From Nibribacter ruber (lineage in GTDB: Bacteria; Bacteroidota; Bacteroidia; Cytophagales; Hymenobacteraceae): a stretch of 64,000 nt of DNA. The DNA lies in NCBI RefSeq assembly GCF_009913235.1, contig NZ_CP047897.1, positions 3,657,001 through 3,721,000 of the forward strand, read 5' to 3'. Positions 35,676 to 42,299 of the stretch are shown here, in pieces. Position 1 is the stretch's first letter. Every line of letters begins with the position of its first letter. A model generated the notes under the pieces. It worked only from the letters and a program-made list of their open reading frames with translations. It was not told the DNA's origin and made no database searches. The position numbers and the translations under genes are program-made.

Positions 35676-37226
35676 ATGACTCAAATCATAGATATACCCG
35701 CCTTGCTTTCTGATTTAGGCATTCAGGAAACCAACCCAGCCTATAGCACCGGCCTTGCTTGGGGTGGTGAGAAGAACCAGGAGACGCGTACCATTTCTTC
35801 GCCTACAGACGGAAGCCAGATTGCTTCTGTGCGCATGGCCACCGCTGAGGATTATGACCATGTGGTCACCACTGCCCAAAAAGCGTTTATGGAATGGCGC
35901 ACCTGGCCATCTCCCAAGCGCGGCGAAGTAGTGCGTCAGATTGGTCAGAAGCTACGCGACAACAAAGACGCGCTAGGCAAACTGGTGAGCTATGAGATGG
36001 GCAAGATCCTACAAGAAGGCTTAGGCGAAGTGCAGGAGATGATTGACATCTGCGATTTTGCCGTTGGCTTGTCTAGACAGTTGCACGGCTACACCATGCA
36101 TTCAGAGCGTCCTACGCACCGCATGTATGAGCAGTACCATCCCTTGGGCGTAGTGGGCGTGATTTCGGCGTTTAACTTCCCGGTGGCGGTTTGGAGTTGG
36201 AACGCCATGCTGGCTGCCATCTGTGGTGACACCGTGGTTTGGAAGCCATCTGAGAAAACGCCTTTGACGGCGGTAGCCTGTCAGTACATCATCAAAGAAG
36301 TGTTAGAAGAAAATAACGTGCCCGAAGGTGTGTTCAACATCATCATAGGTGATGCCAGCATTGGTAGCCAGATGGCGCATGACGGACGCGTGCCCTTGGT
36401 GTCTGCCACCGGTTCTACCCGTATGGGCAAGAAAGTGGGCGAGGCTGTGGGTGCCCGTTTAGGTAAGTCTCTATTAGAATTAGGCGGAAACAACGCCATC
36501 ATCCTTACGGAGAACGCCGACCTAGACATGGCCATGCGTGCCGTGGTATTTGGCGCCGTAGGAACCGCCGGTCAGCGTTGTACCTCTACCCGTCGCTTGA
36601 TTATCCATGACAGCATTTATGACTCGGTGAAAGACCGTTTGCTGAACGCATACGCCAAGTTGCCAATCGGGAATCCATTGAAAGACACCAACCTGGTAGG
36701 ACCGCTTATTGATAAGCATGCAGTGGAGGCGTTTTTGAATGCGCTAGAAGCTGTTAAGCAAGAAGGCGGTAAAGTATTAATTGGTGGTACTGTTTTGGAA
36801 GGCGAAGAATATGCCACCGGTACGTACGTGACCCCGGCCATTGTAGAAGCTGAGAATAGCTATCACACGGTACAGGAAGAAACCTTCGCGCCAATCTTGT
36901 ACCTAATCAAATACAGCGGCTCTGTGGACAATGCTATTGACGTGCAGAACGGCGTACGCCAAGGTCTGTCTTCTTCTATCTTCTCTTCTAATTTATTAGA
37001 GACTGAAGTCTTCTTAAGCCACTGGGGTTCTGACTGCGGCATTGCCAACGTGAACATAGGAACGTCTGGTGCTGAGATTGGCGGTGCCTTCGGCGGGGAG
37101 AAAGAAACCGGCGGAGGACGTGAGTCAGGGTCAGATGCCTGGAGAGTGTACATGCGCCGCCAGACCAACACCATCAACTTTGGTAGAGAGTTGCCGTTGG
37201 CGCAAGGCATCAAGTTTGATATTTAG
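35676..37226 (+). CDS. Aldehyde dehydrogenase, ALDH7 (antiquitin / aminoadipate-semialdehyde) type
   Basis: 516-residue NAD-dependent aldehyde dehydrogenase. The catalytic Cys is in GTAGQRCTSTRRL (near residue 302), the general-base Glu in LELGGNNAII (near 268), with ISAFNFPVAVWSWN in the cofactor domain. GQRCTSTRR and GGAFGGEKETGGGRESG are characteristic of ALDH7, which oxidises alpha-aminoadipate semialdehyde (P6C) in lysine breakdown. The ATG at 35676 gives MTQIIDIPALL. It is a single-gene unit between two terminators. Confidence 0.9.
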   Translation: MTQIIDIPALLSDLGIQETNPAYSTGLAWGGEKNQETRTISSPTDGSQIASVRMATAEDYDHVVTTAQKAFMEWRTWPSPKRGEVVRQIGQKLRDNKDALGKLVSYEMGKILQEGLGEVQEMIDICDFAVGLSRQLHGYTMHSERPTHRMYEQYHPLGVVGVISAFNFPVAVWSWNAMLAAICGDTVVWKPSEKTPLTAVACQYIIKEVLEENNVPEGVFNIIIGDASIGSQMAHDGRVPLVSATGSTRMGKKVGEAVGARLGKSLLELGGNNAIILTENADLDMAMRAVVFGAVGTAGQRCTSTRRLIIHDSIYDSVKDRLLNAYAKLPIGNPLKDTNLVGPLIDKHAVEAFLNALEAVKQEGGKVLIGGTVLEGEEYATGTYVTPAIVEAENSYHTVQEETFAPILYLIKYSGSVDNAIDVQNGVRQGLSSSIFSSNLLETEVFLSHWGSDCGIANVNIGTSGAEIGGAFGGEKETGGGRESGSDAWRVYMRRQTNTINFGRELPLAQGIKFDI

Positions 37227-37231
37227 TCAGG

Positions 37232-37269
37232 CGTTTTTGGGCTAATTCCCAGAAAACAAGCCAAAAACA
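37232..37269. repeat. P38 palindrome, copy 22
   Basis: CGTTTTTGGGCTAATTCCC with right arm AGAAAACAAGCCAAAAACA, 5 bp after the ALDH stop and touching the next hairpin. Confidence 0.85.
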
Positions 37270-37303
37270 GAAAGGCCACTCTGCGTGCAGGGTGGCCTTT
37301 CTG
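37268..37303 (+). terminator. Terminator after ALDH7 gene
   Basis: 17-bp stem with one mismatch (37268-37284 with 37287-37303). The T-rich half ends CCTTTCTGTTT. Confidence 0.75.
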
Positions 37304-37304
37304 T

Positions 37305-37334
37305 TTGAAAGCGGCAAAAGGATTTGTACCTTTT
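37305..37334 (+). promoter_or_regulatory. Candidate Bacteroidota promoter of the DUF4442 gene
   Basis: TTG at 37305-37307, 19-bp spacer, then TACCTTTT (37327-37334), one base off TAnnTTTG. It lies 23 bp before the ATG. Confidence 0.5.
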
Positions 37335-37356
37335 CAGGACTTCAACTATTTAAAAC

Positions 37357-37857
37357 ATGGCAGAGCAAGCGCACCATCTTGAATTCCAGAGACAGATTAC
37401 CAACCCGGCTAAGCTCAAGCTTTTCATGCTCAAGAGCCTGCCCATGGCGTATCTGGCGGGTTGTAGAATTCAAAAGCTCACAGAGCAAGAAGCCCAGGTT
37501 TCGCTTAAGTACGGCTACCTCACCAAGAATCCGTTCAAGTCCATTTACTTTGCGTGTTTGGCCATGGCTGCTGAGATGTCCTCGGGTGTGCTGTCCATGA
37601 TGTACCTGTACAAAGCCAATCCAAGCGTGTCTATGCTAGTGGTAAACATGGAGGCCGAGTTCTCTAAGAAAGCCATGGGCACCATCACCTTCACCTGCGC
37701 CGACGGCGATGCCATTGCTGCCGCTGTCAAAGAAACCCAAACCACCGGTCAAGGAAGCAGTCTCCAAACCTTAAGCATCGGCCATGATGAGCAGGGCGAT
37801 GAAGTGGCCCGCTTCAGAATCACGTGGTCCTACAAAGCCAGAACCGCCAGGGTTTAA
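37357..37857 (+). CDS. DUF4442 (hotdog-fold, thioesterase-like) protein
   Basis: 166-residue cytosolic protein that matches the DUF4442 group of hotdog-fold proteins, related to PaaI-type acyl-CoA thioesterases. The helix-strand pattern KSIYFACLAMAAEMSSGVL is the long hotdog helix, with NPFKS ahead of it in the place of the active-site loop. Enzyme activity is not proven for the family. The stop overlaps the convergent alpha/beta hydrolase gene by 4 bp (TTAAATC region), so no terminator separates them. Confidence 0.75.
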   Translation: MAEQAHHLEFQRQITNPAKLKLFMLKSLPMAYLAGCRIQKLTEQEAQVSLKYGYLTKNPFKSIYFACLAMAAEMSSGVLSMMYLYKANPSVSMLVVNMEAEFSKKAMGTITFTCADGDAIAAAVKETQTTGQGSSLQTLSIGHDEQGDEVARFRITWSYKARTARV

Positions 37858-38804
37858 ATCTTACGACTGGTCTTCTTTAAGAACTCCTTCACTGCTTTCT
37901 GGAACTGGGCGTTCTGCTCCAGGTAAATCACATGACCGCCGGGCATGGAGGCAACTGTCTGGTTCGGGAATTTGAAGCTCTTGTAATGGTCTGGCCCGAT
38001 GGAGAAATCCTGTTCGCCAGATATCACCAATACTGGCATCTTCAAGTGCCTGGTCACTTCCGTGAAATCCTGAAAATACTCTGGTGAGTTAGCCCACACC
38101 TGCCCAAACGCATAATTAGGTGGTCGCTTGGCATCTTCTTCATTCATTTTTTGCAAGCCCTCAGGGGTGGTGTACATGAGCTGGTGGTAGGCATTCTTCT
38201 CATTCAACGCTTGGATGATAGCCATGAACCGGTCTATGTAAGGGCGCTTTTCATCTACAAAAGGCGCTGGGTCTGCGGGTTTCAGAATCTTCAGGCCCTT
38301 CTGTATTTGCACCTTCGCAGAATATTCCAGATGAAGCGTAGCGTTGAGTAGAATCATCCGGGAGATGGTCTTAGGGAAGTAGTAAGCGTACTCGGTGGCC
38401 AAAATTCCCCCGAAGGAATGGGCTAGCACCGTCCAGGTTGGGTAGCCCAGTTGCTGACGTACTTCGTCAAAATCCTGGGTCATGCGCTGTAGAGAATAGT
38501 TGCCATTAGGGGCTTTGCCAGAACGGCCGCTTCCGCGCTGGTCCACATAAATCATCTGCACAGAATCCTCCAAGGTGTTCAGGCCTAATACCTCAAACGA
38601 ATGACTCCAAGCCCCGGGACCGCCGTGAATGAACACACAGGGGCGGCCCTTGCCAGAAACCTTTACATACAATTCAGTCCCGTCACTCATGGTCAGCCTG
38701 GTTTCACGGGCCGGGCTGGTGGCCTGCGCTGCGGCTGTGATTGGGCTTAGTGCCAAACAATAAATACATAAGGCGTTGAGAATGAAGGCGTAGATTGTTT
38801 TCAT
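37854..38804 (-). CDS. Secreted alpha/beta hydrolase (proline-iminopeptidase-like, S33)
   Basis: 316-residue protein with a signal peptide (about residues 1-27, ending TAAAQA). Motifs are the oxyanion loop FIHGGPGAWSHSF near residue 60, DQRGSGRSGKAP near 92, the nucleophile elbow LAHSFGGILA near 131, the acid in SGEQDFSIG near 260 and His in MPGGHVIYLEQ near 287. HGGPG and GRS are typical of S33 peptidases but related esterases share them. It ends 4 bp inside the convergent DUF4442 gene. Confidence 0.85.
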   Translation of the reverse strand: MKTIYAFILNALCIYCLALSPITAAAQATSPARETRLTMSDGTELYVKVSGKGRPCVFIHGGPGAWSHSFEVLGLNTLEDSVQMIYVDQRGSGRSGKAPNGNYSLQRMTQDFDEVRQQLGYPTWTVLAHSFGGILATEYAYYFPKTISRMILLNATLHLEYSAKVQIQKGLKILKPADPAPFVDEKRPYIDRFMAIIQALNEKNAYHQLMYTTPEGLQKMNEEDAKRPPNYAFGQVWANSPEYFQDFTEVTRHLKMPVLVISGEQDFSIGPDHYKSFKFPNQTVASMPGGHVIYLEQNAQFQKAVKEFLKKTSRKI

Positions 38805-39036
38805 GAGGTGCTGGTATTTGCCGCGAAATAAGTGAAAATTCAGGGCAAATTAAAGCAGGGAAAAAATCAGAGATATTTTAGAACATCCGTGCAACTGTTG
38901 GCTATTGCCTGAGTCTTTAGGTCAGAAGTAAGTAGGAACATAGGATGGGTAGGCAGTTGAGCAATGACGCATGAGGGTTGTTCTAGGGACTGCAAATGGA
39001 GTAAGCATAAGATGAGGCCTTAACACCAATTTCAAT

Positions 39037-39597
39037 TTGGAGACGCTGGAATACACAGACGTAAACGCGCACATAGTGACCCGCTGCAAAGCCGGCGACC
39101 GCAAGGCGCAATATGAGCTCTACAAGCTCTACAGCAAAGCCATGTTCAACGTGAGCATGCGCATCACCAACGACTACACAGAGGCCGAGGATGTCTTGCA
39201 GGAGTCGTTTCTGAGCGCGTTCAAGGAGTTGGGCACCTTTAAGGGAGATTCAACCTTTGGCAGTTGGCTCAAGCGCATTGTCATCAACAAGTCCATTACC
39301 AAGGTGCGCAGCCGGCGCCTGCAGGTAGTGCCCATGGAAGATTATATGGAGGTGGCAGACGAGGGACCAGAGTTAGACGAGGAAGAGATGCAGTACAAGG
39401 TGGAGAGCATTCGGCGCGCCATCCAGAAACTGCCAGACGGCTACCGGGTGGTGCTGTCTCTGTACCTGCTGGAAGGCTACGATCACGGCGAGATCGCTGA
39501 CATCCTGAGCATAAGTGAAGCTACCTCCAAGTCACAATACAGCCGGGCCCGCAAGAAACTGCTGGGCCTGATGGAAGAAGAGGCGTTTTTAGCCTGA
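39037..39597 (+). CDS. ECF-type RNA polymerase sigma factor
   Basis: 186-residue sigma-70 family protein with region 2 (about residues 10-80, including YTEAEDVLQESFLSAFKELGTFKGDSTFGSWLKRIVINK) and region 4 (about 125-180, LPDGYRVVLSLYLLEGYDHGEIADILSISEATSKSQYSRARKKL). It directs polymerase to a specific regulon. No in-frame ATG exists between the upstream stop (39013) and region 2, so TTG at 39037 is the likely start. The next genes encode a likely membrane anti-sigma factor and a DUF4097-type protein, a usual set. The final codons and the stop lie inside a P38 palindrome. Confidence 0.9.
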   Translation: METLEYTDVNAHIVTRCKAGDRKAQYELYKLYSKAMFNVSMRITNDYTEAEDVLQESFLSAFKELGTFKGDSTFGSWLKRIVINKSITKVRSRRLQVVPMEDYMEVADEGPELDEEEMQYKVESIRRAIQKLPDGYRVVLSLYLLEGYDHGEIADILSISEATSKSQYSRARKKLLGLMEEEAFLA

Positions 39598-39621
39598 TTT
39601 CTCCAAAACACAACAAAAACG
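39584..39621. repeat. P38 palindrome, copy 23, spanning the sigma-factor stop codon
   Basis: CGTTTTTAGCCTGATTTCT with weaker right arm (CCAAAACACAACAAAAACG). It encodes the terminal FLA and stop of the sigma factor and fills the gap before the anti-sigma-like gene. Confidence 0.8.
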
Positions 39622-39640
39622 AATTTACCGCTTAACCGCC

Positions 39641-39934
39641 ATGAAAGATAGATTAGAAGATTTCGTAAAAGCCCACCGCGACGAGTTTGACTCCTTCGCG
39701 CCACGCCCAGACTTGTGGCAGGAGATTGCCGGAGAGCTGGAACCCGGGCAGACCACCCTGCACGTGGAACCCTCCGATACCAGCAAAGAAGCCACCATCC
39801 TGTCTATGAACTGGAACGTAGCCTGGCGTTATGCCGCCGCTGTGGCCATGCTGGTGTCTGTGTTCATAACGGCCTGGTATTACGGGGCCACCTCGGGGGG
39901 CAAGGGCAACAAATGGCCGCAAACCAATCCGTGA
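39641..39934 (+). CDS. Anti-sigma-factor-like protein, N-terminal part (frame ends early)
   Basis: 97-residue frame. Residues 1-62 form a cytosolic domain beginning MKDRLEDFVKAHRDEFDSFAPRPDLW, the usual start of Bacteroidota ECF anti-sigma proteins. One membrane helix follows (about 63-82, AAAVAMLVSVFITAWYYG). The frame then breaks 15 codons later. The coiled-coil part expected after the helix is found in the -1 frame just downstream (39913-40269). A run of six G at 39895-39900, read as TCG GGG GGC, is the probable shift point. Either a programmed -1 frameshift, a real mutation or an indel error explains it. Confidence 0.7.
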   Translation: MKDRLEDFVKAHRDEFDSFAPRPDLWQEIAGELEPGQTTLHVEPSDTSKEATILSMNWNVAWRYAAAVAMLVSVFITAWYYGATSGGKGNKWPQTNP

Positions 39935-40269
39935 GACAACCGGCTTCGCTGGAAAAGATTGCCCCGGAATTAAAGCAGATTGAGACCCAGTTTGTGGGCA
40001 TCATTGAGCAGAAGGAGTCTCAGTTGCAGGAATATGACTTGAAAGGACTGGGCTTAGAGAAGGAATGGGAGCAGGAAGCCAAAGCCCTGGACGCCTCCTA
40101 CAACCAGTTAAAGCAGGAATTGTACACCACCCCCAACAAGGCCGAATTGATCCAGGCCATGAGTGACAACCTTAAAATGCGCATTGCCATCTTAAACCGC
40201 CAGCTGGCGATTTTGGAAAACATACAGACCGTAAAACAACAAAGTACTGATGAAACCACTACACTTTAA
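39913..40269 (+). CDS. Anti-sigma-factor-like protein, C-terminal part (-1 frame)
   Basis: 118 residues from an ATG at 39913, or fused to the previous frame if a -1 shift occurs at 39895-39901 (joined product about 209 residues). The sequence is a charged helical/coiled-coil domain (IAPELKQIETQFVGIIEQKESQL onward, then NLKMRIAILNRQLAILENIQ), which in related proteins follows the membrane helix and lies in the periplasm. The end overlaps the DUF4097-type start by 20 bp, suggesting that ribosomes normally reach it. Upstream of 39913 this frame reads as nonsense. Confidence 0.6.
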   Translation: MAANQSVRQPASLEKIAPELKQIETQFVGIIEQKESQLQEYDLKGLGLEKEWEQEAKALDASYNQLKQELYTTPNKAELIQAMSDNLKMRIAILNRQLAILENIQTVKQQSTDETTTL

Positions 40270-41560
40270 TAAGGCCCTCCTTACGCTGGCCGCCAGCTTT
40301 GCCCTGACCGCCGCCACGCGAGCACAAGAAATGCCTGCGCCTGCCGCCGCGCCGTGCCCCCAGATAATCAACCTGGATAAAACGCATCTGTCTGCAGAAG
40401 TGACTGCCAGCGTAAAAGAAGCCTTGCAGCTAGCCTCCAGAGAAACCAGGAATGCCCTGCAGCTGGTAAAAGCAGGCCAGGCGCTAGAGTTTCTGGAGAA
40501 CCTGGAGCCCAACGTGATCATTGTCAACGGACCCGACGACGAAGAACAGCCGCAGCCCAACGCCTATGACTTCACCAAGTCCAAGAAGTTCAGCAAGACC
40601 TTCAAGGTGAGCTCCGCTGACAAGCTGGCCATAGAAAACCAGTTTGGCAAGGTAGACGTGCAGACCTGGTCCCGCAATGAGATTTCTGTGGAGGTGAACA
40701 TCACTACCAGAGCCAGCACAGACGGCAAAGCCCAGGAGATTTTGGACAAGATCAACATCCAGGCCACCGAAGGCGCCAACCAAGTATCTGTGGTGACCGT
40801 GCGGGAGCCCATGCACATCCAGACGGCCAGCGGCAAAAGCTTTGAAGTAAACTACCTGATTAAAATGCCGAAAAGCAATCCGGTGTCCATCTCTAACAAG
40901 TTTGGGGATGTGGTGTTGCCAGACCTGGACGGCACCAGCGAGGTAAGCGTGAAGTACGGCAATATCAACGCGGGTCGGCTTAACAGCAAGAATAACAGAG
41001 TGTCTCTGGAGTACGGCAAAGAACTGTCAACGGTAGAGTACATGCGCGGCGGAAACCTGAACGTGAAATACTCGGCCTTCAAACTAGGTTCTTCAGAATC
41101 TTTGATGACTACCACCGCCTACAGCAGCATTGCCATTGACAACATAGACGCCCTGGCCGTGGAAAGCCGTTATGACCGAGCCTTTAAAGTGGGCAATGTG
41201 AACCAGCTGTCGGGTAGGGGAGCGTACACCACCTTCACCATTACCAACCTGAAAGAATCGGCGGGTATGGACATGAAGTATTGCTCCAAGTTTGAGATTA
41301 CCAACATCGCCTCGGGCTTCAAGAAGATTGACGTGACCGGCGGGTACACCACCATCAGCCTGAACTTCGCAGACAAGACCGCCTTCAACTTTGACGTGAA
41401 CACCTCTTACGGCAACCTAAAGGTAGACCAGGACCTGGTAGACTACAGCTTCAAAGAAGTGCGCAACACCTCGGCCACCTACAAAGGCAAGTTTGGCAAG
41501 GCCTCGCCGAAAGGCTTAGTGAATGTGACGTCTAAATATGGGTCGGTGCAGTTTAATTGA
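40250..41560 (+). CDS. Exported DUF4097-type beta-repeat protein of the sigma operon
   Basis: 436-residue protein with a signal peptide (residues 1-25, ending TRAQ). The C-terminal two thirds (about 118-436) is a series of short beta repeats built on N-K/Q-F-G-D/K-V and KYGN-type units (LAIENQFGKVDVQTW, VSISNKFGDVVLPDL, EVSVKYGNINAGRL, VTSKYGSVQFN), as in DUF4097 adhesin-like proteins. It overlaps the anti-sigma-like frame by 20 bp and ends in a good terminator. Likely a periplasmic or surface partner or target of the sigma system (inference). Confidence 0.78.
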   Translation: MKPLHFNKALLTLAASFALTAATRAQEMPAPAAAPCPQIINLDKTHLSAEVTASVKEALQLASRETRNALQLVKAGQALEFLENLEPNVIIVNGPDDEEQPQPNAYDFTKSKKFSKTFKVSSADKLAIENQFGKVDVQTWSRNEISVEVNITTRASTDGKAQEILDKINIQATEGANQVSVVTVREPMHIQTASGKSFEVNYLIKMPKSNPVSISNKFGDVVLPDLDGTSEVSVKYGNINAGRLNSKNNRVSLEYGKELSTVEYMRGGNLNVKYSAFKLGSSESLMTTTAYSSIAIDNIDALAVESRYDRAFKVGNVNQLSGRGAYTTFTITNLKESAGMDMKYCSKFEITNIASGFKKIDVTGGYTTISLNFADKTAFNFDVNTSYGNLKVDQDLVDYSFKEVRNTSATYKGKFGKASPKGLVNVTSKYGSVQFN

Positions 41561-41587
41561 TAAGAAATCTGTCCCAGACGCGTTCTC

Positions 41588-41616
41588 AAAAGCGAGCCCC
41601 CACGGCTCGCTTTTTT
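41588..41616 (+). terminator. Terminator of the sigma operon
   Basis: 11-bp stem AAAAGCGAGCC / GGCTCGCTTTT followed by TTT, 28 bp after the DUF4097-type stop. Confidence 0.85.
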
Positions 41617-41626
41617 GTTATCCAGG

Positions 41627-41664
41627 CGTTTTTAGGTTATTTTACCCAAAACAGGCCAAAAACG
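41627..41664. repeat. P38 palindrome, copy 24
   Basis: CGTTTTTAGGTTATTTTAC with right arm CCAAAACAGGCCAAAAACG, 8 bp before the RidA ATG. Confidence 0.8.
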
Positions 41665-41672
41665 GATGTGCT

Positions 41673-42098
41673 ATGACTACTTCCTCTTCAGACCCTATTC
41701 ATTCTAACAGCGCCCCAGAACCAGTGGGCCTGTACCCGCACGCCCGGCGCGTGGGCAATCTGTTGTTTCTCTCTGGGGTGGGGCCCCGGCAGAAGGGGCA
41801 GAAGCAGATTCCGGGCGTCATGTTAGACTCCCATGGCCAGATAGCCGACTATGACATTGCCGTGCAGTGCCGGGCCGTGTTCCAGAACGTGCGCACCATC
41901 TTGGAAGAGGCCGGTTCCTCCTGGGACAACTTGGTAGACGTGACCGTCTTCCTGACCAACATGAAAGAAGATTTCCAGACTTATAATCGCGTGTACGCAG
42001 AATATTTCAAGGACAATCAGCCCTGCCGCACCACCGTTGAGGTGAACGCCCTGCCCACGCCCATTGCCATAGAGCTCAAATGCATTGCCACTATTTAA
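41673..42098 (+). CDS. RidA-family (YjgF/YER057c) protein
   Basis: 141-residue protein of the trimeric RidA family, which hydrolyses reactive enamine/imine intermediates of PLP enzymes. It shows GLYPHARRVGNLLFLSGVGPR at the N-terminus and VDVTVFLTNMKEDFQTYNRVYAEYF before the C-terminal TTVEVNALPTPIAIELKCIA. The Arg normally found before VEV in active RidA is replaced by Thr-Thr, so it may belong to another Rid subgroup such as 2-aminomuconate deaminase-like forms. The ATG at 41673 follows a P38 copy. Part of an inverted repeat starts at its stop codon. Confidence 0.85.
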   Translation: MTTSSSDPIHSNSAPEPVGLYPHARRVGNLLFLSGVGPRQKGQKQIPGVMLDSHGQIADYDIAVQCRAVFQNVRTILEEAGSSWDNLVDVTVFLTNMKEDFQTYNRVYAEYFKDNQPCRTTVEVNALPTPIAIELKCIATI

Positions 42099-42296
42099 TG
42101 AGTGAATGAGTGATTGAATGAAGGAGAGAATGAAAAATGAATAATCAAAGAATTCATCTTCAAGGGAAAACAACGCAATAAATTGCTGATTATGCCTTTT
42201 CTAAATTAGAAATACCAATTCATTCCTTATTCTCCTCTGCCATTACTTTTACCTTTCCATCATTCTCTCAATCATTCAATCACTCAATCATTCATT
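42098..42296. repeat. 37-bp inverted repeat pair (33/37 paired) filling the ridA-mutS spacer
   Basis: Left arm 42098-42134 (AATGAGTGAATGAGTGATTG onward) pairs with 42260-42296 (reverse complement AATGAATGATTGAGTGATTG onward), differing at four positions. Each arm is itself a run of degenerate AATGAnTG units. It abuts the stop of one gene and the start of the next, with 125 bp between the arms. Confidence 0.7.
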
Positions 42297-42299
42297 AAA

